Positions 7,771 to 16,841 of a DNA stretch of 64,000 bases are shown here, piece after piece (the stretch's first letter is position 1; the number at the start of each line of letters is the position of its first letter). The translations under genes and the position numbers were made by a program. The notes under the pieces were generated by a model, which was not told the DNA's origin, searched no databases, and was given only the letters and a program-made list of their open reading frames with translations. This DNA is from Chitinophaga sp. HK235 (GTDB taxonomy: Bacteria; Bacteroidota; Bacteroidia; Chitinophagales; Chitinophagaceae), in NCBI RefSeq assembly GCF_018255755.1, contig NZ_CP073766.1, forward strand, positions 3,844,001-3,908,000. Direction: 5' to 3'.

Positions 7771-8917
7771 GACTGTTGAGATTTATTTTCAGGACAGCGG
7801 TAAACATAAAATCTCCCGGCCGTATATCAAGACTGTAATCAGTATATAACAATGCCAGCTGGCGGCGTAAGTTAGATAAACCGATATTTTCTTTCACTTT
7901 GTTATCATCCACTGGATCACCGGTGGAATTTTCTACTGTAAAAAGTAGTATCCTGTTTTTTACAGAGAGAAAAATATTTACCCGCGGGCGGTCTCTGGTT
8001 TCCGATACGCCGTGCTTAAAGGCATTTTCAACCAGTGGAACCAGCAGCAGCGGAGGAACACCCTGCCTGCTGTCTTCCAGATCATGACTGAAATTAACCT
8101 GCAGCGATTCATCATACCGCAGTTTTTCCAAGGCAATGTAATCATCAATAATCCTCAGCTCCTGTTCTATAGCTGTATAGGGCGCGCTGGTTTCATACAG
8201 CATGTACCGCAGGATCTTTGATAAGCGCAGAATAGATTCCGGCGCCAGGTCGGACTTATCTCGGGCCAGTGAATAGATATTATTCAGTGTATTGAATAAA
8301 AAATGTGGATTAGTCTGTGATTTGAGATAGTTCAGCTCTGCCTGCTGGCTTTCTATCTGCAGTTGCTGCGATGATTGTTTCAGCTTTACATAGTTGAAAA
8401 TATGTCTGGTTATTCCAAAAATAACAACCGATCCAATGCTATACCCTGTAAGGCCACCGATTCTCTCCGGTATGGACATCGTTTTATCCAGCACCGTATA
8501 GATATGCAATGTTACACCCAGCGATCTCCAGAGAAAAAAACCAAGGGAATAAATAAAACAATACAGCAACACCTGCAGGAATGATTCAAACCATCTTTTC
8601 CAACTCATACCTGGTAAGGCGTATTCAAAAAGCCGGTAGTTGGCTACCGTCAGATAACATACCAGCCATAATTCATTGACCGCCCGCTGAGGGAAATGAC
8701 CGGCACCTTCCACTACATCCCCCAGCAGGTTGAGCAGTAAAAAAATCGGAATGAGCCAGATATACAGCTTATATCGTTTTATGAGACATAATTTCTTCAT
8801 AGGGATGTTTGGTGCCATAAATGTCGATAAAATGTTTTTCATTTCACTATCCGGCAATGGACATTGACTTAATTCCGCAGTTTGTTTACCATTACTCGTT
8901 GTTCGTTGACCCGGCAT
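7763..8917 (-). CDS. LytS/YesM-type sensor histidine kinase
   Basis: A membrane histidine kinase of 384 residues from the first ATG. Four hydrophobic segments cover about residues 50-185 (LYIWLIPIFLLLNLLG, AVNELWLVCYLTVANY, SFLQVLLYCFIYSLGFFLW, IGSVVIFGI). A short coiled coil carries the QAELNYLKSQTNPHFLFNTLNNIY histidine box, and the HATPase domain shows PPLLLVPLVENAFKHG and ENIGLSNLRRQL. It phosphorylates the LytTR regulator encoded next. The start is uncertain: the first 39 residues are low in family features, and the ATG at 8800 (MKKLCLIKRYK, just before the first membrane helix) is a good alternative. Confidence 0.88.
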   Translation of the reverse strand: MPGQRTTSNGKQTAELSQCPLPDSEMKNILSTFMAPNIPMKKLCLIKRYKLYIWLIPIFLLLNLLGDVVEGAGHFPQRAVNELWLVCYLTVANYRLFEYALPGMSWKRWFESFLQVLLYCFIYSLGFFLWRSLGVTLHIYTVLDKTMSIPERIGGLTGYSIGSVVIFGITRHIFNYVKLKQSSQQLQIESQQAELNYLKSQTNPHFLFNTLNNIYSLARDKSDLAPESILRLSKILRYMLYETSAPYTAIEQELRIIDDYIALEKLRYDESLQVNFSHDLEDSRQGVPPLLLVPLVENAFKHGVSETRDRPRVNIFLSVKNRILLFTVENSTGDPVDDNKVKENIGLSNLRRQLALLYTDYSLDIRPGDFMFTAVLKINLNSHV

Positions 8918-8996
8918 GTCTGCAAAATGCCCGATTCTCTAATCTTGTACTGTCAACAAATCAACATCCATCTTCACACTCAATATTAATCAAAAC

Positions 8997-9650
8997 ATGA
9001 ACAACCTTATTCAATTCGGAGAGATCGTTGAAGGATATAATATCCCCGTACTAAACGAGAGAGAAGTCAGAGCCGCTGCAGGTATCCTATTTCTCGCCAC
9101 CTATACTTCATTATTGTTTATTCTCTTTGACGGAAATTTTATCCCTGTCAAATATGTGATCACTTTTTTCCTGTTAGACTTCCTGATCCGTGTACTGATC
9201 AGCCCCAGGTTCTCTCCCACCTTGATAGCAGGACGTTTGATCGTCCGGAATCAGACACCTGAATATGTAGGTGCAGCGCAAAAAAAATTCGCCTGGAGTA
9301 TTGGCATTGTGCTGTCGGCCACTATGTTTTATTTTTTTATCATCGTTAATGCCTATAGTATTATTACCGGCCTGATTTGCCTGGTCTGCCTGCTGTTTCT
9401 GTTTTTTGAAGCCGTCTTCGGTATCTGCCTGGGTTGTATATTTTATCGGTTGTTTAACCGGAAGAAGGTACAGTATTGCCCGGGAGAAGTATGTGATATC
9501 AGCTCCAGACAAAAGATTCATAAAGTGTCAATCGGACAGTTAATTGTACTGGCATTGTTTATCGCGCTGGTTTACGCTGCATCTGGTTTGTTAATTGAAC
9601 GATACAGCAAAGCACCGCATGATTTATTTAAAACTGCTCAATCCAGATAG
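8997..9650 (+). CDS. DUF4395 integral membrane protein
   Basis: A 217-residue membrane protein of the DUF4395 family. Hydrophobic helices occur at about residues 27-45, 53-70, 100-120, 123-150 and 180-200. The conserved cysteines lie in FEAVFGICLGCIFYRLF and again in YCPGEVCD. The N-terminal NEREVRAAAGILFL is also family-typical. The function is not established; the paired cysteines have suggested a redox or sulfur role, which would fit its coupling (2-bp gap) with the cysteine-desulfurase-like gene that follows, but that is inference. Confidence 0.8.
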   Translation: MNNLIQFGEIVEGYNIPVLNEREVRAAAGILFLATYTSLLFILFDGNFIPVKYVITFFLLDFLIRVLISPRFSPTLIAGRLIVRNQTPEYVGAAQKKFAWSIGIVLSATMFYFFIIVNAYSIITGLICLVCLLFLFFEAVFGICLGCIFYRLFNRKKVQYCPGEVCDISSRQKIHKVSIGQLIVLALFIALVYAASGLLIERYSKAPHDLFKTAQSR

Positions 9651-9652
9651 TT

Positions 9653-11176
9653 ATGCTTTCATTATCTATCCCTGGGGTAAGCGGACTGGAAAGCTACTTC
9701 TCCTTTTACAGAAAGAATATCATCGGCCAGCAGACGTATTTTGAATCCCCATTTGGCCCCCAACGGATCATTTATGCCGACTGGACGGCCAGTGGCAGAG
9801 CCTACAGACCAATTGAAAATCATATACAGCAGGAAATACTTCCTTTTATTGGCAATACTCACACCTGCACTACTGTCACCGGCAGTTCGATGTCCAACGC
9901 CTATGAAGAGGCAAAAACGATCGTCAAAAATCATGTTAATGCCAATAGCGATGACGTGCTGCTCTTCTGCGGCAGCGGAATGACTGCCGCTGTAAACAAA
10001 CTGCAGCGCATACTGGGTCTGAGAATACCTGAGCGCCTGGCATCCTATACTACAGCGATATCACTGCCATCTGATGAAGCCTGGAGACCTGTTGTTTTTG
10101 TAACACATATGGAACACCATAGTAATCATACCAGCTGGCTGGAAACCATTGCCACCGTGGAAATCATCGGAATGACGGAAGAAGGGATGGTGGATTTGCT
10201 TCACTTCAGCTATTTACTGGAACAGTATAAAAACCGCCGGCATAAAATAGCTGCTGTAACCGCGTGTTCAAATGTTACCGGTATCCGGACGCCCTATCAC
10301 CAGATTGCCCAACTCATTCATGCATATGGCGGGTGGTGTTTCGTGGACTTCGCCTGCTCAGCACCCTATTGTGATATCAACATGCATCCTGAGGCCCATG
10401 GTGCCCACCTGGACGCCATTTACTTCTCATCGCATAAATTCCTTGGCGGACCGGGCACTCCGGGGATATTGATATTCAATCAGGAGCTTTACAACAATAA
10501 AATACCTGATCAGCCGGGAGGAGGTACTGTAAAGTATACCAATCCCTGGGGAACACATGTATATACACAAAATATCGAACAACGTGAAGACGGTGGCACT
10601 CCCCCGTTTCTTTCCGGCATCAAGGCAGCCATGAGTATCCGGCTTAAAGAAGAGATGGGCGTAGCCTGTATGCTTCAACGGGAAGAAGAACTTCTATCCA
10701 TTATTTTCTTCAGGCTGACTGCTATGCAAAATGTGGAGGTGCTTCAAGCCAATGTCACTAACCGGCTAGGCGTGGTCTCTTTTATGGTAACGGGCGTGCA
10801 TTACAATTTAATAGTAAGGCTGCTGAACGACAGATTCGGGATTCAAATGAGAGGAGGATGCTCCTGCGCAGGCACTTACGGGCATACACTGCTGCATGTT
10901 GATAAACCGGAATCATACGCCATACTCCATGCCATCCATGCAGGAGATTTATCCTGCAAGCCTGGCTGGGTGCGGTTATCCATCCATCCTACCATGACTG
11001 ACGACGAAATTAATTTTATCCTGGATGCCATTGAGATAACTATTACGCATATACGGGAATGGGAAAAAGATTATTACTATGATCGTGGTTCAAATGAGTA
11101 TTTCTTCAAAGGAGATATTAACAAAGGGCTCAGGAAGATACAGGACTGGTTTGATATGGAGCGATGGACAGACTGA
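9653..11176 (+). CDS. Class V aminotransferase / cysteine desulfurase-like PLP enzyme
   Basis: A 507-residue fold-type I PLP enzyme of aminotransferase class V. Visible features are the N-terminal IIYADWTASGRAYRP, the glycine-rich GSGMTAAVNKL phosphate-binding turn, HMEHHSNHTSWLE, the PLP aspartate region GGWCFVDFACSAP, the Schiff-base lysine in SSHKFLGGPGTPG, and a C-terminal RGGCSCAG loop that places a cysteine where SufS/NifS enzymes have the persulfide-forming one. It is longer than SufS or IscS (about 400), with an unfamiliar C-terminal extension. It may be a cysteine desulfurase or a related lyase. It is co-transcribed with the DUF4395 gene. Confidence 0.82.
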   Translation: MLSLSIPGVSGLESYFSFYRKNIIGQQTYFESPFGPQRIIYADWTASGRAYRPIENHIQQEILPFIGNTHTCTTVTGSSMSNAYEEAKTIVKNHVNANSDDVLLFCGSGMTAAVNKLQRILGLRIPERLASYTTAISLPSDEAWRPVVFVTHMEHHSNHTSWLETIATVEIIGMTEEGMVDLLHFSYLLEQYKNRRHKIAAVTACSNVTGIRTPYHQIAQLIHAYGGWCFVDFACSAPYCDINMHPEAHGAHLDAIYFSSHKFLGGPGTPGILIFNQELYNNKIPDQPGGGTVKYTNPWGTHVYTQNIEQREDGGTPPFLSGIKAAMSIRLKEEMGVACMLQREEELLSIIFFRLTAMQNVEVLQANVTNRLGVVSFMVTGVHYNLIVRLLNDRFGIQMRGGCSCAGTYGHTLLHVDKPESYAILHAIHAGDLSCKPGWVRLSIHPTMTDDEINFILDAIEITITHIREWEKDYYYDRGSNEYFFKGDINKGLRKIQDWFDMERWTD

Positions 11177-11206
11177 AGATATTGTTTTCGGGAGAAGCAT
11201 AAAAAA

Positions 11207-11228
11207 GGGCTGACCGAGTGGTCAGCCC
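11207..11228 (-). terminator. Rho-independent terminator
   Basis: Perfect 9-bp stem GGGCTGACC / GGTCAGCCC with a 4-nt loop, followed on the minus strand by six T. It lies between two convergent genes and ends the thioredoxin-like gene; the plus-strand side is less U-rich but may use the same stem. Confidence 0.9.
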
Positions 11229-11260
11229 CTGTTATACTGTGTTTTAAACCTTCGGTGGTA

Positions 11261-12400
11261 TTAAGGCAGTACTTCAGCCAGTTTCTTTTCGAGGTCTTCG
11301 CCGCGCAGGTTTTTAGCTACGATCTTGCCTTTAGGGTCGATCAGCACATTCTGCGGGATGGCGCGTACGCCATAGAGCTCTGCTGCAGCGTTTTTCCAGC
11401 CTTTCAGGTCGGAAACATGCTGCCAGGCGAGTTTGTCTGCTTCAACAGCAGCCAGCCATTTTTCTTTTTTATCATCGAGGGAAACGCCCAGGATTTCAAA
11501 ACCTTTGTCTTTGAATTTACCGTAGGCTTTCACTACGTTAGGGTTTTCTGCACGGCAGGGACCGCACCAGCTGGCCCAGAAATCCACCAGTACATATTTA
11601 CCGCGGAAAGAAGCGAGGCTGATATTTTTACCGGCGGCATCAGCCTGTGAAAATTCCAGGGCTGTTTGTCCTACTGCGGTCTTTTTAGCAGATTCCAGTC
11701 TTTTAGAAAGATCCTTACCGGAAGGAGAGTTTTTCGCTTCTTTGCTCAGTTTTTTGAACAGCGGCGTTACTTCTTCTGGTTTGATATCGTAACCAGCCAC
11801 CTGGTTGAGCACAAACAGTGCAATCGGTGAATTGGTATTTTTTTGCAGGAAATCGTTTTCGATCTTTTTCTCTTCTGCTTCGAGGGCATCGTAAGCAGAT
11901 TCCAGCTTTTTGATACCTTCCTCGTCTTTATTCTTTGCCAGTTCGCGATACTGCTGCTGGAGGGCGGCGCTTTTTTCGTTCACATCCTTCAGCTGGTCCT
12001 GGAGGCGTCTGTAGTCCTCGTTGGCCTGGGAACCGGTTACGGTGGCTTTGCTGATGGAATCGGTGGTATTTATCACGACGGTTCCGTTATCCAGGAATAC
12101 AGCCAGCATGTCGCGGCCCATCGATACTGGTTTGTCTGCACTTTTCTGCACCAGCATCAGGCTGGCCAGGATGGGCTCTTCCAGATTGCCGGAAAGAGAG
12201 AATTTACCATCTTTCACCTGGGCGCTATCAGTCAGCCATTCCCCGTTTTTACGCATTCTGAGGAATACGGTAGCGGGCTTTTGCTGTTGGGAAATAGTTC
12301 CCTGAATGGTAAAGGGTTTACCCGCGGAGGCAGCTTTTTTATCCTGGGCAAACAATATCGTTGGCATAAGTAGGGCGACCCCTACAAAAGATCTCTTCAT
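11261..12400 (-). CDS. TlpA-like thioredoxin protein with DUF4369 domain (copy 1)
   Basis: A 379-residue exported thiol-disulfide protein. The signal peptide ends near LMPTILFAQ. Residues about 30-130 form a DUF4369 beta domain (FTIQGTISQQQKPATVFLRM). A helical, Lys/Glu-rich linker covers about 130-235, and a TlpA/AhpC-TSA domain follows with the redox motif WASWCGPCRAENP and the cis-Pro region GVRAIPQNVLIDPKG. It probably acts in the periplasm as a reductant of disulfides, a role known for ResA/TlpA proteins. It lies 70 bp downstream of a close paralogue on the same strand. Confidence 0.88.
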   Translation of the reverse strand: MKRSFVGVALLMPTILFAQDKKAASAGKPFTIQGTISQQQKPATVFLRMRKNGEWLTDSAQVKDGKFSLSGNLEEPILASLMLVQKSADKPVSMGRDMLAVFLDNGTVVINTTDSISKATVTGSQANEDYRRLQDQLKDVNEKSAALQQQYRELAKNKDEEGIKKLESAYDALEAEEKKIENDFLQKNTNSPIALFVLNQVAGYDIKPEEVTPLFKKLSKEAKNSPSGKDLSKRLESAKKTAVGQTALEFSQADAAGKNISLASFRGKYVLVDFWASWCGPCRAENPNVVKAYGKFKDKGFEILGVSLDDKKEKWLAAVEADKLAWQHVSDLKGWKNAAAELYGVRAIPQNVLIDPKGKIVAKNLRGEDLEKKLAEVLP

Positions 12401-12470
12401 TGGTTTTTAATTTACGAATAACAAATTTGGCAAATCAATTGGTTATTGTCAACCTGATTTTGATAAACGG

Positions 12471-13553
12471 CTATTTCAGGATTTCCTGCAGTTTCTGTTC
12501 CAGTTCTTCACCCCGCAGATTCCTGGCAATAATAGTACCATCGGGGCCTATCAGCATATTGGCAGGGATGGAGTTGATACCGTATTGCTGGGCCACTTCA
12601 TTGCCCCAGCCTTTCAGGTCAGATACCTGTGTCCAGGCCAGACCATCCGCTTTAACGGCCCTCAGCCAGCGTTCCCGGTCATTATCCAGGGATACGCCCA
12701 GGATAGTGAAGTTTTTGCTTTTAAACTTGTTAAAAGCCTTTACTACATTGGGATTTTCCTGTCTGCAGGGACCACACCAGCTGGCCCAGAAATCTACCAG
12801 CACATATTTACCGCGGAAAGAAGACAGTTTCACCTGATTACCTTTTTCGTCTTCCTGGGAGAAATCCTCCGCAGGAATGTTGACAGCATTGGTTTTCAGA
12901 CTTTTTATATAGGCGGTTACACTGCCGCCGTAAGCACTTTCCTGAATGGTTTTATCCAGCGAGGAAAACAAACGCTGAAATTCGGCTGGTTCCACGCGGT
13001 TACGCAGCTCGTTCATCATCAGCCAAATGCTGGCAATATTTTTCGGGTGGGTAGTGATAAAGTCGGTACCCGTTTTTACGATGTCCTGGCTGAACTGGTC
13101 GGCTTTCTTACGGAAAGCATTTTTTGCCGACTCATCTTCCGGGTTGATTTCCCTTGCTTCCTGATTAAGTGTCTGCGCTCTTTTGATCAATGGGTCAAAA
13201 GCCTTCTGATAGGCCTGCATGGCGAGTGTATTGTCATTACCCTTTATCGCTGATGCAATCGGATAAGCTGCTGTAGTAGTGGTAAAGTGGATGGCGTCCG
13301 GACCAGACACAAACAGCATAGGATAATTCACATCCTGCAGTATCAGGGCGTATACGGCAGGCTCCTTGCCAGCCTTTACCTTGAAGGAAAACTGCTCGTT
13401 CTGGATGGTCAGGGAGTCGTCCGGATTATTATCCTGGTCGTCAAACAGATAGATCTTCTTGCCATTACCACCTTTCACGATTCCGGATACCTGCTGAGCT
13501 GAAACACCGGCAGTTATCAATGCACCTGCCATTAACAGGAAAATTCCTTTCAT
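12471..13553 (-). CDS. TlpA-like thioredoxin protein with DUF4369 domain (copy 2)
   Basis: A 360-residue paralogue of the neighbouring gene with the same order: signal peptide (ending AGVSAQ), DUF4369 (QVSGIVKGGNGKKIYLFDDQ), helical linker, and thioredoxin domain with WASWCGPCRQENP and GINSIPANMLIGPDG. The C-terminal domains are nearly superimposable (SFRGKYVLVDFWASWCGPC in both), while the N-terminal domains differ much more. This points to an old tandem duplication in which the sensing or partner-binding half diverged. Confidence 0.88.
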   Translation of the reverse strand: MKGIFLLMAGALITAGVSAQQVSGIVKGGNGKKIYLFDDQDNNPDDSLTIQNEQFSFKVKAGKEPAVYALILQDVNYPMLFVSGPDAIHFTTTTAAYPIASAIKGNDNTLAMQAYQKAFDPLIKRAQTLNQEAREINPEDESAKNAFRKKADQFSQDIVKTGTDFITTHPKNIASIWLMMNELRNRVEPAEFQRLFSSLDKTIQESAYGGSVTAYIKSLKTNAVNIPAEDFSQEDEKGNQVKLSSFRGKYVLVDFWASWCGPCRQENPNVVKAFNKFKSKNFTILGVSLDNDRERWLRAVKADGLAWTQVSDLKGWGNEVAQQYGINSIPANMLIGPDGTIIARNLRGEELEQKLQEILK

Positions 13554-13710
13554 TATAAATAATTTTAATCAGTTAGATGGGACGTAATTTACGACAATTA
13601 CAAAATACGAATTGCGCATTACGCACGAAAGAATAAATATACACAAAAAGATTCATGCATATTCATCGAACATTCTGCGCAATCCGCAATCCTGGATTTT
13701 TGAGGAATCC

Positions 13711-14304
13711 TTATTTATGTCTTTCTTTTAACACCTTTATAACGTCGACCAGGGTAAAACCTTTGGCCTGCAGCAGTACCAGGTAGTGATAGAGCAGGTC
13801 GGCCGATTCGTTCAGGAAAAGTTCATCATTATTATCTTTGGCTTCTATCACCACTTCCACAGCTTCCTCCCCTACTTTCTGCGCCACTTTGTTGATGCCT
13901 CTGGCAAACAGCTGGGAGGTGTAGGATTTGTCGGAAGGATTGTTTTTTCTGTCGGTGATAATGCTTTCCAGCTTTGCCAGGAAATCATTGCTGGCATTAA
14001 CTTCATTCCAGCAGGTGTCAGCGCCGGTATGACATACGGGGCCTACCGGATTGGCTTTGATAAGAATGGTATCAGAGTCGCAGTCAACCTTGAGGTCCTG
14101 CAGCAGCAGGAAATTGCCGCTTTCTTCTCCTTTGGTCCACAGGCGTTGTTTGGAGCGGCTGTAGAAGGTGACTTTATTTTCAGCGAGGGTTTTGTCGAGT
14201 GCTTCGCGGTTCATATAACCGAGCATGAGCACCTTGCCGGTGGCGGCGTCCTGTATGATGGCCGGTACCAGGCCATCGGCCGATTTTTCAAAATCTATCT
14301 GCAT
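13711..14304 (-). CDS. hisIE: Bifunctional phosphoribosyl-AMP cyclohydrolase / phosphoribosyl-ATP pyrophosphatase
   Basis: A 197-residue fusion catalysing steps 2 and 3 of histidine synthesis. Residues 1-105 are HisI (GLVPAIIQDAATGKVLMLGYMN, SRSKQRLWTKGEESGN, the zinc-binding CDSDTILIKANP and HTGADTCW). Residues 110-197 are HisE (GINKVAQKVGEEAVEVVIEAK, ESADLLYHYLVLL). It is the last gene of the distal histidine group, 24 bp after hisF. No convincing hairpin terminator was seen behind it before the next gene starts 157 bp on. Confidence 0.96.
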   Translation of the reverse strand: MQIDFEKSADGLVPAIIQDAATGKVLMLGYMNREALDKTLAENKVTFYSRSKQRLWTKGEESGNFLLLQDLKVDCDSDTILIKANPVGPVCHTGADTCWNEVNASNDFLAKLESIITDRKNNPSDKSYTSQLFARGINKVAQKVGEEAVEVVIEAKDNNDELFLNESADLLYHYLVLLQAKGFTLVDVIKVLKERHK

Positions 14305-14328
14305 GATAACATGTTTCAGAGGATATAC

Positions 14329-15084
14329 TTAAAATCTGACATTCACACCTTTCTGGTAGAGGAAGGTTTTGAGTGCCTGTATTTCTATTTCTTTATAGTG
14401 GAAGATACTGGCGGCCAGCGCTGCATCAGCCTGGGCATTTTCGAATACGTCCACGAAATGTTGCATAGTGCCCGCACCTCCTGATGCAATCACCGGCACA
14501 TGCAGGTTTTGTGACAGCTGCGCCGTAATGTCGAGTGCGAAGCCCTGTTTGGTGCCATCGTTGTTCATGGAAGTGAGCAGTATCTCTCCCACACCACGGT
14601 CCACCGCTTCTTTCGCCCAGTCATATGCTTTACGGTCAGTTTTCACCCGGCCTCCGTTGAGGTATACGTACCAGTCGCCCTCTTCAAAACGGGTATCGAT
14701 GGCCAGTACAATACACTGACTGCCAAACTCCCGTGCCAGACGGTCCAGCAGTTCCGGATTTTTGAAAGCAGCAGTATTAACGGATATTTTATCGGCACCG
14801 GACTGCAGCAGTGCACTTACATCTTCCACCTCAGCAATGCCGCCACCTACGGTAAACGGAATATCGACGTGGCGGGCGATGCGGGACACCAGTTCAGACA
14901 GTGTTTTTCTTCGTTCATTCGTCGCCGTTATATCCAGAAATACCAGTTCATCAGCTCCCTGTGCTGCGTATAAAGCGCCCAGCTCAATAGGATCGCCGGC
15001 ATCCCGGACATTTTCGAAATTAACGCCTTTAACGGTACGACCGTCTTTAATATCCAGACAAGGTATGATACGTTTGGTAAGCAT
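14329..15084 (-). CDS. hisF: Imidazole glycerol phosphate synthase subunit HisF
   Basis: The 251-residue cyclase subunit, a (beta/alpha)8 barrel that uses ammonia from HisH to form imidazole glycerol phosphate and AICAR. The start MLTKRIIPCLDIKDGRTVKG carries the first catalytic Asp, IALAIDTRF-type sequence (here VLAIDTRFEEGDW) carries the second, and VGGGIAEVEDV and ASGGAGTMQHF are the two phosphate-binding loops. Length and motifs are normal. It lies 12 bp after hisA. Confidence 0.97.
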   Translation of the reverse strand: MLTKRIIPCLDIKDGRTVKGVNFENVRDAGDPIELGALYAAQGADELVFLDITATNERRKTLSELVSRIARHVDIPFTVGGGIAEVEDVSALLQSGADKISVNTAAFKNPELLDRLAREFGSQCIVLAIDTRFEEGDWYVYLNGGRVKTDRKAYDWAKEAVDRGVGEILLTSMNNDGTKQGFALDITAQLSQNLHVPVIASGGAGTMQHFVDVFENAQADAALAASIFHYKEIEIQALKTFLYQKGVNVRF

Positions 15085-15096
15085 ACAATAAGTTAT

Positions 15097-16236
15097 TTAC
15101 AGGAATGATTTTAATTCCGCTGTTGAAATTTTTCCTTCGTAGATCGCTTTGCCGATGATCACGCCACTACAGCCAATCTCCTGCAATGCCGCCACATCAC
15201 CGATATGGCTTACGCCTCCGCTGGCCACAAAGTTGATACCGGAAAACTGTGCAATGATCTTCTTATACAGCTCTGTGGAAGGGCCTGCCAGCAGACCGTC
15301 CTTAGCGATATCAGTACAGAAGATATTATGCACGCCACGGCTGATATTATCTGCCAGGAAATCAAACACAGACAGGTCTGTCGTTTCCAGCCATCCGCCT
15401 ACGGCGAGCTTCTCATCTTTCACATCTGCGCCCAGGAATATTTTATCAGCGCCGTAACGTTCTACCCAGCTGAAAAACAGCTCCGGTGATTTCACGGCCA
15501 CACTACCAATGGTAGCCAGGACAGCACCACATTCATATACGATCCCCAGGTCTTTATCTGTTTTGATACCGCCGCCAAAATCCGTTACCAGTGAGGTTTT
15601 ACCGGCAATATTCTCCAGCACTTTCCAGTTAACCACCGCTCCCTTTTTGGCACCGTCCAGATCTACGAGATGGAGGCGGCGCACACCCAGTGCTTCAAAC
15701 TCCTTCGCTACTTCCAGCGGATGTTCGTTGTACACTTTCTGCTGGCTGTAGTCGCCCTGGGTAAGGCGTACACATTTTCCACCGATGATATCAATGGCCG
15801 GAATGATCTCGAATGTTTTGGCTTTGGACTGCTCCAGTGGTAATTCCATTCGTATGAAGTTGATTCCCCCTTTTATAAAATAATTGCCCCGGGCAACATA
15901 CCCGAGGCGGTCGTAAAAAGAAACTGCCGTATCACGGGCATTACACCAGAGCAGTTTGATTTTTTCCTTCCGGCAGATGTCCACCAGGTGTGCCAGTACT
16001 GCTTTCCCATAACCCTTGCCCTGGGCCGCCGGCAGTGTGGCCAGCTTACGGAACTGTGCCTCTTCCCTACCCATGAACAACGATACTACCGTGACCAGCT
16101 GACCGCCATCAAATACCCCGAAGTGAAGGCCATCTTCATCCTGATCTACCTTTACTGTTTCCAGCGATGCATCAGGATACAAAACATCCCGGCGCAACGA
16201 CAAGGTATCTTCTACACTAATCCTTCTGATTTCCAT
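15097..16236 (-). CDS. hisA: GNAT acetyltransferase-HisA fusion protein
   Basis: A 379-residue two-domain protein. Residues about 140-379 are a complete HisA (ProFAR isomerase): IIPAIDIIGGKCVRL with the catalytic Asp, HLVDLDGAKKG, DFGGGIKTDKDL, LGADV with the second Asp, CTDIAKDGLLAGPS and VASGGVSHIGDV. Residues 1-135 are a GNAT domain: LHFGVFDGGQLVTVVSLF, the acetyl-CoA loop LPAAQGKGYGKAVL, and the C-terminal WCNARDTAVSFYDRLGYV. The join is in frame with no internal start that looks preferred, and both halves appear intact. The start lies 1 bp from the hisH stop. HisA is essential for step 4 of the pathway; the role and substrate of the GNAT half are unknown. Confidence 0.93.
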   Translation of the reverse strand: MEIRRISVEDTLSLRRDVLYPDASLETVKVDQDEDGLHFGVFDGGQLVTVVSLFMGREEAQFRKLATLPAAQGKGYGKAVLAHLVDICRKEKIKLLWCNARDTAVSFYDRLGYVARGNYFIKGGINFIRMELPLEQSKAKTFEIIPAIDIIGGKCVRLTQGDYSQQKVYNEHPLEVAKEFEALGVRRLHLVDLDGAKKGAVVNWKVLENIAGKTSLVTDFGGGIKTDKDLGIVYECGAVLATIGSVAVKSPELFFSWVERYGADKIFLGADVKDEKLAVGGWLETTDLSVFDFLADNISRGVHNIFCTDIAKDGLLAGPSTELYKKIIAQFSGINFVASGGVSHIGDVAALQEIGCSGVIIGKAIYEGKISTAELKSFL

Positions 16237-16237
16237 C

Positions 16238-16831
16238 TTACAAGTTCAAAAAGTTTTCAATAATACGGGCGCCACCTGCTGAAGACTTCTCCGGGTGGAA
16301 CTGTACCGCGTAAAAATTATCCTTCTGCAGTGCCGCACTGTAGTTGATCACATAGTTGGCCATTGCTACCGTGTCTGCACCGAGCGCAGCGTAATAGCTA
16401 TGCACAAAATACATGTAGGCATTTTCCGGCACATGTTCAAACAGCACGCTGTGCAGGCCGGTAATATTGTTCCAGCCAATCTGTGGTATCTTCAGCAGGT
16501 TTTCCACCGGAGAGGTAAACCGTTTTACTTCCACATCAAAAATACCCATGCAGGGGGTATTATTTTCTTCCGAGTGGCGGCACAACAGCTGCATACCCAG
16601 ACAAATGCCCAGCACAGGCTGTTTCAGGCCGGTGATCAGTTTATCCAGGTTCCTTTCCTGCAGGTAACGCATGGCGGTGCTGGCTTCGCCAACACCAGGA
16701 AAGATCACTTTGTCAGCCGACAGGATCTCTTCCGGATTATCCGTTACAATGCCAGTTACACCCAGACGCTCCAGCGCAAACTGCACAGAGCGGATATTAC
16801 CGGCGTTGTATTTTATAATGACCGTTTTCAT
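16238..16831 (-). CDS. hisH: Imidazole glycerol phosphate synthase, glutaminase subunit HisH
   Basis: The 197-residue class I glutamine amidotransferase partner of HisF. The nucleophile is in PVLGICLGMQLL, the His-Glu pair in VQFHPEKSS, and the opening is IIKYNAGNIRSVQFAL. It supplies ammonia to HisF through the barrel. It starts the distal his group, 135 bp after trpA, across an inverted repeat, and is followed by hisA after 1 bp. Confidence 0.96.
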   Translation of the reverse strand: MKTVIIKYNAGNIRSVQFALERLGVTGIVTDNPEEILSADKVIFPGVGEASTAMRYLQERNLDKLITGLKQPVLGICLGMQLLCRHSEENNTPCMGIFDVEVKRFTSPVENLLKIPQIGWNNITGLHSVLFEHVPENAYMYFVHSYYAALGADTVAMANYVINYSAALQKDNFYAVQFHPEKSSAGGARIIENFLNL

Positions 16832-16841
16832 TTCAATTACG

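Noticed and set aside
15097..16236. GNAT-HisA as an artefact of a missed stop or frameshift
   Set aside because: The frame is continuous, the spacing to hisH and hisF is tight, and both domains look complete; a sequencing error cannot be fully ruled out without a second genome.
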